From Oligoflexus sp. (GTDB taxonomy: Bacteria > Bdellovibrionota_B > Oligoflexia > Oligoflexales > Oligoflexaceae), in contig NZ_DASTAT010000122.1 in NCBI RefSeq assembly GCF_035712445.1, forward strand, positions 1 through 34,506: a DNA stretch of 34,506 nt, in the 5' to 3' direction. Below the pieces are notes generated by a model. That model ran no database searches. It was not told the DNA's origin and was given only the letters and a program-made list of their open reading frames with translations. The translations under genes were made by a program, and so were the position numbers. The first letter of the stretch is position 1, and every line of letters starts with the position of its first letter. Below are positions 15,160 to 22,896 of this stretch, piece after piece.

Positions 15160-15783
15160 ATGCAAGAGTGTAATGCCGTCATTTTTGATTTAGGCGGCGT
15201 ACTGCTCGATATCAACTATCAAGCGACCGAAAAGGCTTTGCGCGGACTTTTGGGCCCGCAAAGCGATCGTTATTATCTGCAGACCAAACAGAGTCCTCTG
15301 TTTGATGATCTGGAAACAGGACGTATCCAGCCCGATCAATTTTATCAAGGGATTTCGGATCTGGCCGGCACGCTTCTGCAGGCGCCGGCTATCATGGAGG
15401 CCTGGAATGCGATGCTGGGGCGCATGCCGCGCGCACGCATGGACTTTGTGCAAAAAGTCGCCGCCCGCCGCCGGGTTTTCCTGCTGAGCAACACCAACGC
15501 CATTCACAAGGCCGCGTTCGATGCCATCATCGCCGAGGATCTTCCGGGACAGACGTTCGATACGTATTTTGAAGCAGCTTATTATTCGCATCTGATTGGA
15601 CTCCGGAAACCTCATCCCGAGGTTTATCGTTTTGTCACGGACCGTCATGGTCTGGATCCGGCGCGGACTCTTTTCATCGATGACAATAAGGAGAACGTGG
15701 AAGGCGCGCGGCAGGCCGGGCTTTTGGCCTTTCACCTGAAGGGCGATCTGCTGCAAGCCCCGCTCGACTTTCTCACTCGTTAA
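15160..15783 (+). CDS. HAD-superfamily phosphatase, YihX-like
   Basis: A 207-residue cytosolic hydrolase. The start at 15160 follows GGGGAGA; the longer frame overlaps the divergent gene. HAD motifs are FDLGGVLLD (nucleophile Asp10), LLSNTN (Ser110), LRKPHPEVY (Lys150) and FIDDNKENV (Asp174/175). Motif I reads DLG rather than DxD, as in E. coli YihX (glucose-1-phosphate phosphatase). The SNTN and DDN-x-x-N-x-EGA segments also match that subgroup. A sugar-phosphate substrate is likely by family, but its identity cannot be read here. The stop codon overlaps the stop of the convergent outer-membrane gene. Confidence 0.9.
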   Translation: MQECNAVIFDLGGVLLDINYQATEKALRGLLGPQSDRYYLQTKQSPLFDDLETGRIQPDQFYQGISDLAGTLLQAPAIMEAWNAMLGRMPRARMDFVQKVAARRRVFLLSNTNAIHKAAFDAIIAEDLPGQTFDTYFEAAYYSHLIGLRKPHPEVYRFVTDRHGLDPARTLFIDDNKENVEGARQAGLLAFHLKGDLLQAPLDFLTR

Positions 15784-16865
15784 AAGGCATTACCGTAGAG
15801 AAAGTAAACGCCCACGTTGTCCTGACTCAAACCCACATCCAAACGCAGGTTATTCATGCTTCTGGGATCGAGGAAGTAATCGATCCCCAGACCGCCGGCG
15901 GTTTTGACTGAGCTGTCCTCGATCGCACTCAGACGATCCGCATGCGCACCCACACCGGCAAAGACGCGAAAACCCCATGATGGCGTCCAAAGCGTTCGCC
16001 ACTCCGTTTGCGCGTAGGTGACCGCATAGTCACGGAACTGATTGCCATAGAATCCGCGCAGCACCTGGTTGCCACCAAGACCCTGCAGCAGATAAAAGGG
16101 CACGTCCTCGCGATCCATCTCGGCGGCATAGAGCTGCAGGGCCAGAGACTGTTTTTCCGTCAGGGTCATATACTGCTTCCAGTCAAGGCCGAGGGTTCCA
16201 TAGTTCCCGCGATCTTCATCCGTCTTGAAGTTATGATGACGATAGAAAGCGCGGATCAGATGCCCGGAGGTGGCCCGCACGCGACTGCTGCGATTATCAT
16301 GGCCCAGGGCCGCGCTGACGAACTGCTGGTGAGCCTTGTGACCCCAGCGCTCGAATTCCGCATCGACCAGGGGCGTGGGCTCGTCCTTATGATTTTCGGT
16401 GAAGCGCTGCCAGTTGGCCCCGAGTTCCAGTTCCCAGAAAAGTCCATCGTAGACGATATTCTTCAGCCGGGTTTCCAGGCCGAAGCGTTTGTCATTATAG
16501 GCTTCGGCGTCGTCGGGTTTGACCTCGGCCTGGCCGCGACCATAATATTCACTCGGAAAGTCCTGGCCTGAAATTTTCCCGGCCCATTCCCAGCGGCCCT
16601 GGTCCCAGTAAATTTTAGGTTCGGCCACGGAAATAATCTGACTCTTCTGAGTGATCGTCGCAAAGGCGATCAGCTGCGAAGGATCACCGCTTTCCGGATT
16701 ATCAAGATTGCGAATCAAAAATCCGCCGGCACCGACGCCCGTATCAGGCGTATAGAAAAGAATAGGCAGAAAACGCGAGAGAGGAGGATCAGCTGGAGGA
16801 GCCCCCTCCGCAGCCCACAGCGAGGCTGTTGCAAAGCAGGAAACCAGAACGAGCGGAAGCCGCAT
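15780..16865 (-). CDS. Outer-membrane beta-barrel, Omp85/BamA-type surface antigen
   Basis: A 361-residue outer-membrane protein. The start at 16865 follows GAGG and opens a signal peptide ending SLWA; the upstream 121 codons are Arg-rich and spurious. The body alternates short hydrophobic strands, and the C-terminus ends ...YGNAF with the terminal Phe typical of barrel-assembly signals. QVLRGFYGNQF (about 276-286) matches the conserved L6-loop (V/L)RG(F/Y) motif of Omp85 barrels. There is no room for POTRA domains (only about 25 residues before the first strand), so it is a barrel-only member of the bacterial surface antigen family. It follows the acyl-CoA operon but has its own candidate promoter. 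Confidence 0.88.
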   Translation of the reverse strand: MRLPLVLVSCFATASLWAAEGAPPADPPLSRFLPILFYTPDTGVGAGGFLIRNLDNPESGDPSQLIAFATITQKSQIISVAEPKIYWDQGRWEWAGKISGQDFPSEYYGRGQAEVKPDDAEAYNDKRFGLETRLKNIVYDGLFWELELGANWQRFTENHKDEPTPLVDAEFERWGHKAHQQFVSAALGHDNRSSRVRATSGHLIRAFYRHHNFKTDEDRGNYGTLGLDWKQYMTLTEKQSLALQLYAAEMDREDVPFYLLQGLGGNQVLRGFYGNQFRDYAVTYAQTEWRTLWTPSWGFRVFAGVGAHADRLSAIEDSSVKTAGGLGIDYFLDPRSMNNLRLDVGLSQDNVGVYFLYGNAF

Positions 16866-16915
16866 GATGACCTCAAGGAAGGGCGGTAAGCCCGGTTGCC
16901 AGAGTCCCCTTGTAC

Positions 16916-16945
16916 AGTATGAGAACTCTGGCTGCAAGAGGTCAA
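16916..16945 (-). promoter_or_regulatory. Candidate promoter for outer-membrane barrel gene
   Basis: On the minus strand TTGACC (16945-16940) is followed by 18 bases and CATACT (16921-16916). It overlaps the end of the enoyl-CoA hydratase gene and would give a leader of roughly 45 bases, separating the barrel gene from the operon. Confidence 0.42.
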
Positions 16946-17733
16946 CGGCCGGCAAAGGCTCCTGGACGGCGTTCCATGAAAGCCTGCAGACCTTCCTTGA
17001 CGTCTTCCGAGCCTGAAAGCTGCATGAGCCTTGGGAAAAGTCCGGCGAATGCGAGATCTTCGCCATCACGCAACGACTCCCTCGCCGACGCAAGCGTGGC
17101 CTGAACAGCAAGCGGAGCCTGGGCCGCAATCGAAGACGCCAGCTGCATGGCTCGATCCAGCTGCTGACCGGGTTCCACAAGTTCCTGAACCAGTCCCAGT
17201 CGATACGCTTCCTCCGCCGACATTTCATCCCCGGTCAGAAGATAGCGCATGGCATGGCCCCAGCCGATTTCATGCACAAGCCTTACAGTCGCGCCGCCAA
17301 AGGGAAAAATCCCGCGCTTCACCTCAAGCTGTGCAAAGCGGGTGTCACGGGCTGCGATGCGAACATCCGCCGCCAGCATCGTTTCCACGCCAAAGGTATA
17401 GCAGATCCCCTGGACGGCAAAGATGATAGGCTTCCGACAGATGCGGCCATCGGCCATCGCGAAAGGATCGCAGGATCCTTCCGGATACTCGGGCATGCGC
17501 CCGTTGGTGATAATGTCCTGCCACTTGGGAAGATCGAGCCCAGCGCAGAAATGATCACCGACCGCATGCACGATCCCGACCCGCAATTCGGGATCCTGAT
17601 CGAGCACACCATAGGCGGTGGCCATCTCAAAAAACATCTCCACGTCGATGGCATTGCGTTTGGCCGGACGATTGATCCCGATCGTGAGAATGGAACCATG
17701 ACGTTCGACCAGTATTTTGGCTTCGTTCATCAC
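16942..17733 (-). CDS. Enoyl-CoA hydratase/isomerase (crotonase family)
   Basis: A 263-residue crotonase-fold enzyme acting on CoA thioesters. The oxyanion-hole segment HFCAGLDL (61-68) and the two acidic positions that mark hydratases (Glu117 in FGVETM and Glu137 in QLEVKRG) are present, so trans-2-enoyl-CoA hydration is plausible. Isomerase or hydrolase members share most of these features. It is the last gene of a tight leftward set: the preceding acyl-CoA dehydrogenase stops 17 bases upstream, and AAAGGAGAG supplies its own ribosome site. Confidence 0.92.
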   Translation of the reverse strand: MMNEAKILVERHGSILTIGINRPAKRNAIDVEMFFEMATAYGVLDQDPELRVGIVHAVGDHFCAGLDLPKWQDIITNGRMPEYPEGSCDPFAMADGRICRKPIIFAVQGICYTFGVETMLAADVRIAARDTRFAQLEVKRGIFPFGGATVRLVHEIGWGHAMRYLLTGDEMSAEEAYRLGLVQELVEPGQQLDRAMQLASSIAAQAPLAVQATLASARESLRDGEDLAFAGLFPRLMQLSGSEDVKEGLQAFMERRPGAFAGR

Positions 17734-17750
17734 TCACTCTCCTTTCGAGG

Positions 17751-18872
17751 TTAAAACTCCAGGGCTTTGGCGTAACGATCCCGATGGAAGCTCGCGCTGC
17801 CGAAGAGTTCGTTATTGATGCGGCTTCGCTTCAGGAAAAAGCCGATGTTATGCTCATCGGTCATGCCGATGCCGCCATGCAGCTGAATGCTCTCGGTGGC
17901 GACGGCGTGCATCACATCATTGAGCTTGCCCTTGGCGAGGCTCGCGAACACGGTGGTCTTCGCATGATCCTCATCCAGCGCCGCCAGGGCTCTTTGCACA
18001 ACGGAGCGCGAGACCTCGAGTTCGCAGTAAAGATTCGCCATCCGATGCTGCAGGGCCTGGAATGTGCCGATGGCCACACCGAATTGTTTGCGTTCTTTCA
18101 GATAGGCCAGGGTCATTTCAAAGGCAGCCGTGGCCGCTCCCAGCATTTCAGTGGCGAGGCCCACGGCACAGGCATTGCGCAGGTCTTCATAGGACGCGGT
18201 CGCATCTTTCATGGTGCCGATGCGGGCGGACGCGGGAACCTCGACGCGCTGCAGACTGAGGTGCGCGGCCGGACGACCATCGATCAAACGGAAGTGTTCC
18301 CACTGAAGGCCCTGAGTTTTGTGCGGGACGAGGAACCAGCCGAGGCCCTGATCCGTGCGTGCCAGCACCAGGATTTGATCGGCAAGGGCAGCGTCCAAAA
18401 CCAGGGATTTCCGGCCCTGAATCACGTATTTTCCGCCCTGCAGGGTGGCGTGCGTGCTGATGTCCTGACCATGGTGCTGGCCTTCGTCATGAGCCAGGGC
18501 GATGATCGTTTCACCGGCGGCGATGGCCGGCAGAAGGGTTTCCTTTTGCTCCAGGTTCGCATTTTTTTGCAGAAGGCGACTGGCGCCGGCGACGGTGGAA
18601 AGAAGGGGCGTGGCTGCCAGCTGACGTCCGGCCGCTTCCAAAATCAGGCCCAGGCCGCGGAAACCAAAATTCAGACCGCCATGATCTTCATCAATCAGGA
18701 TCCCGGTCCAGCCGAGACTCGCCATGTCCTGCCAGGCTTCGCGCGGAAATCCCAGGGGATCATTGGTGTCCCGGATGCGCCGAAGGTGATTGATGGGCAT
18801 TTTTTCGCGAAAGAAATTCGCAGCGGAGACTTTCAAGAGTTTTTCTTCGTCGGTCATATCCCAGTTCATCAT
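17751..18872 (-). CDS. Acyl-CoA dehydrogenase, small-subunit type
   Basis: A 373-residue flavin-dependent dehydrogenase that introduces a C2-C3 double bond into acyl-CoA. Diagnostic segments are RKQFGVAIGTFQALQHR (about 265-281) and QLHGGIGMTDEHNIG (about 330-344). The latter form is found in the non-catalytic or accessory subunit of paired enzymes, such as pimeloyl-CoA dehydrogenase (PimD) and mycobacterial FadE27/FadE29 partners. Tandem ATGs follow GGAGAGGTGG. The partner subunit ends 15 bases upstream. I infer an alpha2-beta2 enzyme. Confidence 0.92.
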   Translation of the reverse strand: MMNWDMTDEEKLLKVSAANFFREKMPINHLRRIRDTNDPLGFPREAWQDMASLGWTGILIDEDHGGLNFGFRGLGLILEAAGRQLAATPLLSTVAGASRLLQKNANLEQKETLLPAIAAGETIIALAHDEGQHHGQDISTHATLQGGKYVIQGRKSLVLDAALADQILVLARTDQGLGWFLVPHKTQGLQWEHFRLIDGRPAAHLSLQRVEVPASARIGTMKDATASYEDLRNACAVGLATEMLGAATAAFEMTLAYLKERKQFGVAIGTFQALQHRMANLYCELEVSRSVVQRALAALDEDHAKTTVFASLAKGKLNDVMHAVATESIQLHGGIGMTDEHNIGFFLKRSRINNELFGSASFHRDRYAKALEF

Positions 18873-18887
18873 GTTGCCACCTCTCCT

Positions 18888-20057
18888 TCAGGGTAATCCC
18901 AGCACACGTTTGGCGATGACATTCAGCTGAATTTCGCTGGTGCCCCCTTCGATCGAATTGCCTTTGGACCGCAGCCAATCGCGGGTGGCCTGACGATCTT
19001 TTTCGTCCCCGGCGCCTTCCCAGATCAGACTTTGAAAGCCGCTGACCTCCATCATCAGCTCATACTTCCTTTTGTTGAGCTCGGTGCCATAGAGTTTGAA
19101 CATGGATGACGCGGCGCCCGGGGAATGTCCAGCTTTTTGCAGGGACATCTCGCGTTCCAGAGTCCATTCGAAAGCGGTGTTATCCATGTGCCAGGCGGCA
19201 AGGCGCTGACGGAAATGTTCATCCGCGAGCTGCCCGTTGCGGGTGGGAAGTTTATGCTTGGCCTGAATTTCCAGAGGCAATTCACTGGCCTTTTTATTGA
19301 TTTCACTGATGGCCTGGCGTTCGTGGGTCAAGAGCGCCTTGGCAATCTGCCAGCCGCCATTCAAAGGACCGATCAGGTTATCCTTCGAAGTTTTGGCGTC
19401 GCTGAAGAAGACTTCGCAGAATGGCGAGGCCCCGCTGATCAGACGAATCGGTTCGGCTTTGACGCCCGGCTGATTCATATCAATCAGCATGAAGCTGATG
19501 CCCTGCTGCTTGCCCGCATTCGGATCGGTGCGCACAAGGCAAAAGATCCAGTCCGAGGAATCGGCATAGGACGTCCAGACTTTCGAGCCGTTGATGATGA
19601 ACTGATCACCGACCAGCTCGGCCCGGGTTTGCAGGCTGGCGAGGTCGGAACCGGCTGCGGGTTCGCTGTAGCCCTGGCACCAGCGCACCTTGCCCTGAAC
19701 GATCTCGGGTAGGTGTTTTTTCTTCTGCTCTTCGGTTCCATACTGCAAAAGCACAGGACCGAGCATCCAGATGCCGAAACTCAAAAGCGGTGGCCGACAG
19801 CCGAGCCTTTGCATTTCCTCTTTCAGGATCAAAGCTTCCTGGGGTTTCAAGCCACCGCCGCCATAGGCCTTGGGCCACTCGGGTGCGGTCCAGCCTTTGG
19901 CGGCCATACGTTCCAGCCAGACTTTCGATTCAGGGTTTTTGAATTGTTCCTTCCGTCCACCCCAAACCTCTTCCTCTTCCATAGTCGGCGTTCGCATGGA
20001 AGCCGGGCAATTGGCTTCCAGCCACTGACGAACCTCGGCGCGAAAATCCTGGAGCAT
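18888..20057 (-). CDS. Acyl-CoA dehydrogenase, large-subunit type
   Basis: A 389-residue acyl-CoA dehydrogenase. It has the long N-terminal helix segment, YSEPAAGSDLASLQ (about 130-143, flavin/substrate loop), NGSKVWTS and a C-terminal IEGGTSEIQLNVIAKRVLGL block. Overall it resembles PimC and mycobacterial FadE26/FadE28, which work with a smaller homologue on dicarboxylic or bulky side-chain CoA esters. AGGGGG precedes the ATG. It is followed after 15 bases by the small-subunit gene and preceded after 35 bases by the saccharopine-dehydrogenase-like gene. Confidence 0.93.
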   Translation of the reverse strand: MLQDFRAEVRQWLEANCPASMRTPTMEEEEVWGGRKEQFKNPESKVWLERMAAKGWTAPEWPKAYGGGGLKPQEALILKEEMQRLGCRPPLLSFGIWMLGPVLLQYGTEEQKKKHLPEIVQGKVRWCQGYSEPAAGSDLASLQTRAELVGDQFIINGSKVWTSYADSSDWIFCLVRTDPNAGKQQGISFMLIDMNQPGVKAEPIRLISGASPFCEVFFSDAKTSKDNLIGPLNGGWQIAKALLTHERQAISEINKKASELPLEIQAKHKLPTRNGQLADEHFRQRLAAWHMDNTAFEWTLEREMSLQKAGHSPGAASSMFKLYGTELNKRKYELMMEVSGFQSLIWEGAGDEKDRQATRDWLRSKGNSIEGGTSEIQLNVIAKRVLGLP

Positions 20058-20092
20058 GGTTCCCCCTTGTTTTGTGACTGCCTTATGAGGTT

Positions 20093-21283
20093 TCAGACGA
20101 ATTCCGTACGGAAACGGAATCCAGCCTGTTCCAAACGTTTGGTTAACTGATCGCCAAAGGCCACGGTCGGCGTGATGAAGCCTTTGGCATTCGGTGCAAA
20201 GGCATTCTCCGCTGCCAAGCGCGCCGTTTCACAGGCCAGCGCGATGGTCACATCATTGCCGGGATCGCCTTCGCGTTCCATGCGCACGATGAGTTTGCAA
20301 AGTCCCTGGCTACGGCCCACGAGTTGGCCGCGGAAAAAACCGTTCTTCCGCGCCTCATCCGATGGGCCCTCGCCGGGTTTGGGACCGAAGCGACGCAAAA
20401 GACTGCGGCCCAGGGAATTGCCGCTGAGCACACTGAAGCCAGCCAGGACTCCGGTTGCAACGCCTGCTTGTACCGGACCGAGTTTTTTGCCGACCACCAT
20501 GCGCTCTTCGTATTGAAAAGGGCTATCGACTTTCCCCTGCTTCGCGCGCAGCCACGACGAGCGGCGGACGACGGCTTTATTTATGGGGCCCATGAAAAAA
20601 GGCGCTGACCAGCGCTGCAGGACAGGTTCGAAGCGCGGTTTCAGGTCGGGCCGGGGACCGCGTGACCAGTTCGGATCCGGGATCAGAATATTGGGATCGA
20701 AGACTTCGCGGCCGCTGCTGTGTTCGGCGATATTCAAAGCGGACTCAAGCGTGCCCCCGTTCAGGCCGCCGCGGATCTGATAGTAAAGACTGAGGTCATC
20801 AAGGACGAAGCCGCGGCTGCGTGCGGCTGCGAGTGCAAGGTATACGGTAAGATCAGCAGGGATCGAATCGAAGCCGCTGAAAGGAATGAGTCGCGATCCG
20901 GTTTTTTCGGCCTCCGCCTGGTAGCGGTCGATCATGCTGCGAATGAAGGGTGTTTCGCCGGTGATGTCGAGATAATCACGGCCGTACTTCGCGCAGGCGG
21001 CGACCACGGGCTCGCCGTGAATGGCAAAGGGCCCGGCGAAGGTAAGAACGACTTTGGTTTTCTGAACCATCGCTTCGATGGTTTCCGGACGATTGGAATC
21101 AGCGATGATGATTTGTGGTTTGCGATCACAGGATGCGGCCACGGCCTGCAGCTTTTCTTGATTTCGTCCGGCTATGGCCACGCGCAATCCTTCAGCATGA
21201 CCGGCACGGGTTAAATACTGGGAGGCAAGACGGCCCGTGAAGCCAGTGGCGCCATAGATAACGATATCAAACGCAGTCTGCAT
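20093..21283 (-). CDS. Saccharopine-dehydrogenase-like reductase
   Basis: A 396-residue protein starting at 21283, chosen for GGAGG just upstream; a frame from 21343 adds 20 residues without a site. The N-terminus FDIVIYGATGFTGRLAS is the Rossmann dinucleotide motif of the saccharopine dehydrogenase family. That family includes lysine-pathway enzymes, vertebrate SCCPDH and the mycobacterial trans-acting enoyl reductase Rv2953. TFAGPFAIHGEPVVAAC and YLDITGETPF are further family blocks. First place in an acyl-CoA operon favours a role in lipid metabolism over lysine breakdown. This is inference from context. Confidence 0.88.
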   Translation of the reverse strand: MQTAFDIVIYGATGFTGRLASQYLTRAGHAEGLRVAIAGRNQEKLQAVAASCDRKPQIIIADSNRPETIEAMVQKTKVVLTFAGPFAIHGEPVVAACAKYGRDYLDITGETPFIRSMIDRYQAEAEKTGSRLIPFSGFDSIPADLTVYLALAAARSRGFVLDDLSLYYQIRGGLNGGTLESALNIAEHSSGREVFDPNILIPDPNWSRGPRPDLKPRFEPVLQRWSAPFFMGPINKAVVRRSSWLRAKQGKVDSPFQYEERMVVGKKLGPVQAGVATGVLAGFSVLSGNSLGRSLLRRFGPKPGEGPSDEARKNGFFRGQLVGRSQGLCKLIVRMEREGDPGNDVTIALACETARLAAENAFAPNAKGFITPTVAFGDQLTKRLEQAGFRFRTEFV

Positions 21284-21396
21284 AGTTTCCTCCGGAAGTA
21301 TGGAAAGAGCAGCCTGTTTTAGCACAAGCTTTCCTGGTGGCAAAGCGCTTCGTTCGCATGCTGTTCCAAGCTCTCGCTCGCAAAAAACGATGAAGC

Positions 21397-21413
21397 TTGA
21401 ACAAAACGTTCAA
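21397..21413. promoter_or_regulatory. Candidate operator upstream of acyl-CoA operon
   Basis: TTGAAC (21397-21402) and GTTCAA (21408-21413) form a perfect inverted repeat with a 5-base spacer, about 115 bases upstream of the first operon gene and 87 upstream of the divergent protease. Its size fits TetR/FadR-style repressor sites, which often govern acyl-CoA genes. Confidence 0.35.
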
Positions 21414-21499
21414 TAATCCTGCATTGATTTCCTCCGTCGGAATCGCTAGCTGTGGAGTAAGAAGAGCCATTAAACTATGTTCGTTTGAGAGGATGCTAC

Positions 21500-22363
21500 A
21501 TGAAGCGTTTCTTACTGTCGGTTCCCTTTGTCTTGAGTTCGCTTACGTCGGCCCACGCCTATACGTTTCCTGAATCAGGCCGCGCCCTGCCTCCGGCTCC
21601 GGACTTTGCGGCTGAAGCTTTGGCGACCTACGATTTTGAAGGAATCGTGGCTTTGTCGGGTTGCTCGGGAAGTCTCGTACGTTTTGAAGACAGTCTGGAT
21701 AGCGATCAGGCGATGATCCTGAGTAACGGTCATTGCGTGAGCATGATCAAGCCCGGCGTGGTTTTGAGTAATCAAAACGCAAGCCGGACCTTTGATATTT
21801 TGAGCGGCACCGCGTCCAAGCTTGGTAAAGTGACGGCGACTAAACTTTTGTATGCGACGATGACGAAAACGGATATGAGCCTTTACCTTCTGAAGGAAAC
21901 CTATCAGGACATTTTGAATAAGTATGAGACGAAGGCGCTGACGCTCGCGAGCAAGGCTCCGGAAATCGGTGCGGACATTGAAGTGATCTCGGGTTACTGG
22001 AAGCGTGGCTACAGCTGCCAGGTGGAAGCGATCACACCGACGCTGAAAGAGGGGACCTGGACGTTTAACGACTCGCTCCGTTACAGCCGGCCTGGTTGTG
22101 ATGTGATTGGTGGAACATCGGGCTCGCCTGTGGTTGCCAAGGGAACGCGGACTGTGGTGGCGGTGAATAATACGATCAATGAATCAGGACGCAAGTGTGA
22201 GGTGAATAACCCCTGCGAGGTGGATAAGGATGGAAACGTCACTTATCAGAAAGGCGTGGGTTACGCGCAGCAGACGTACTGGATTTATAGCTGCCGGAAT
22301 GCGGCCGGGAAGATTGATTTGACGACGCCTGGTTGCCTTCTGCCGAAGCCGGCTGGGGTGTGA
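21500..22363 (+). CDS. Exported trypsin-like serine protease
   Basis: A 287-residue exported protease. The ATG at 21500 follows GAGAGGA and opens a signal peptide ending SAHA (residue 20). The chymotrypsin-fold triad is visible as SNGHCV (His78), TDMSLY (Asp125) and GGTSGSPVV (Ser207), with a Cys55-Cys79 pair flanking the His as in trypsin-like enzymes. The GTSGSP form of the serine motif is closer to V8/glutamyl-endopeptidase-type S1 members than to trypsin. The C-terminal part is Cys-rich (233, 239, 265, 279). No lipobox is present, unlike the S1 protease at 6.7-7.6 kb. Confidence 0.88.
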   Translation: MKRFLLSVPFVLSSLTSAHAYTFPESGRALPPAPDFAAEALATYDFEGIVALSGCSGSLVRFEDSLDSDQAMILSNGHCVSMIKPGVVLSNQNASRTFDILSGTASKLGKVTATKLLYATMTKTDMSLYLLKETYQDILNKYETKALTLASKAPEIGADIEVISGYWKRGYSCQVEAITPTLKEGTWTFNDSLRYSRPGCDVIGGTSGSPVVAKGTRTVVAVNNTINESGRKCEVNNPCEVDKDGNVTYQKGVGYAQQTYWIYSCRNAAGKIDLTTPGCLLPKPAGV

Positions 22364-22371
22364 CACCTGGC

Positions 22372-22398
22372 CCCCCGGCGCCCTTTGGGGCGCGGGGG
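22372..22398 (+). terminator. Very GC-rich hairpin after protease gene
   Basis: GCGCCC (22378-22383) pairs with GGGCGC (22388-22393), extended after a one-base bulge by CCCCC with GGGGG. It is stable and only 9 bases past the stop codon, but lacks a T-run. Confidence 0.5.
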
Positions 22399-22475
22399 TG
22401 ACGGCAGGGGAGTGGGCGCAGGGTAGCGTGCAAAGGCTCGGCCCACGGTTGTGGCGCGAAAGCCCAGTCCACGGG

Positions 22476-22498
22476 CGGGAGAAGACTCAGCGCTCCCG
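22476..22498 (-). terminator. Weak hairpin beyond the small exported protein gene
   Basis: CGGGAG (22476-22481) pairs with CTCCCG (22493-22498), 9 bases past the stop of the leftward gene at 22507. No T-run follows on the minus strand. Confidence 0.3.
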
Positions 22499-22506
22499 GG
22501 CGTCCA

Positions 22507-22785
22507 TCACTTACAATTCCCCATAGCCGGGACAGCGCCCAAGCTTTTGGGTGCTGGATCGGGCTTCTTTTCAGCACCAATGAGGCCCTCCAGGGCCGCC
22601 TCCGCTTTTTGCGCGTCGGCGGGTGGGGGCTGGGCCTCGGCCTTCTTTTTCTCGCCATCACAGGGTTTCTTATCCGGGGACAGTAACCCCGATAGGTCAG
22701 TCTTATCGTTGACGGGAGGCTGCTGCTCGCCAGCCCCGACGGGTGTGGTCAGCAAAAATATCGCCGCGATCCAGGGACGTCTCAT
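22507..22785 (-). CDS. Small exported low-complexity protein
   Basis: A 92-residue protein with a signal peptide (MRRPWIAAIFLL..., ending PVGA) and AGGAGAGAG before the ATG at 22785. The mature part is rich in Lys, Glu, Ala and Pro (EKKKAEAQPPPADAQKAEAA) and has two cysteines. I do not recognise it. It lies just beyond the TonB receptor's terminator and is transcribed in the same direction, so it could be expressed by read-through. A disordered periplasmic peptide is the simplest reading. Confidence 0.6.
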   Translation of the reverse strand: MRRPWIAAIFLLTTPVGAGEQQPPVNDKTDLSGLLSPDKKPCDGEKKKAEAQPPPADAQKAEAALEGLIGAEKKPDPAPKSLGAVPAMGNCK

Positions 22786-22830
22786 GTCTCTCTCCTGCGT
22801 TAAAAAAGCTGCTCCCCTCATTCCTAACAC

Positions 22831-22863
22831 AAAAAAAGCGGGACCTCCCATGGGAAATCCCGC
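22831..22863 (-). terminator. Intrinsic terminator of TonB receptor gene
   Basis: On the minus strand GCGGGA pairs with TCCCGC (plus 22858-22863 and 22838-22843), with an inner palindrome TCCCATGGGA, followed by seven T (plus 22831-22837). A strong Rho-independent terminator 34 bases after the stop codon. Confidence 0.92.
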
Positions 22864-22896
22864 CTGACTCTCCCTTCAGAGAGACTTTTCTAACTT

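Noticed and set aside
17784..18896. 370-codon frame antisense to the small acyl-CoA dehydrogenase subunit
   Set aside because: The opposite strand is a clear family member in an operon; this translation has no motifs.
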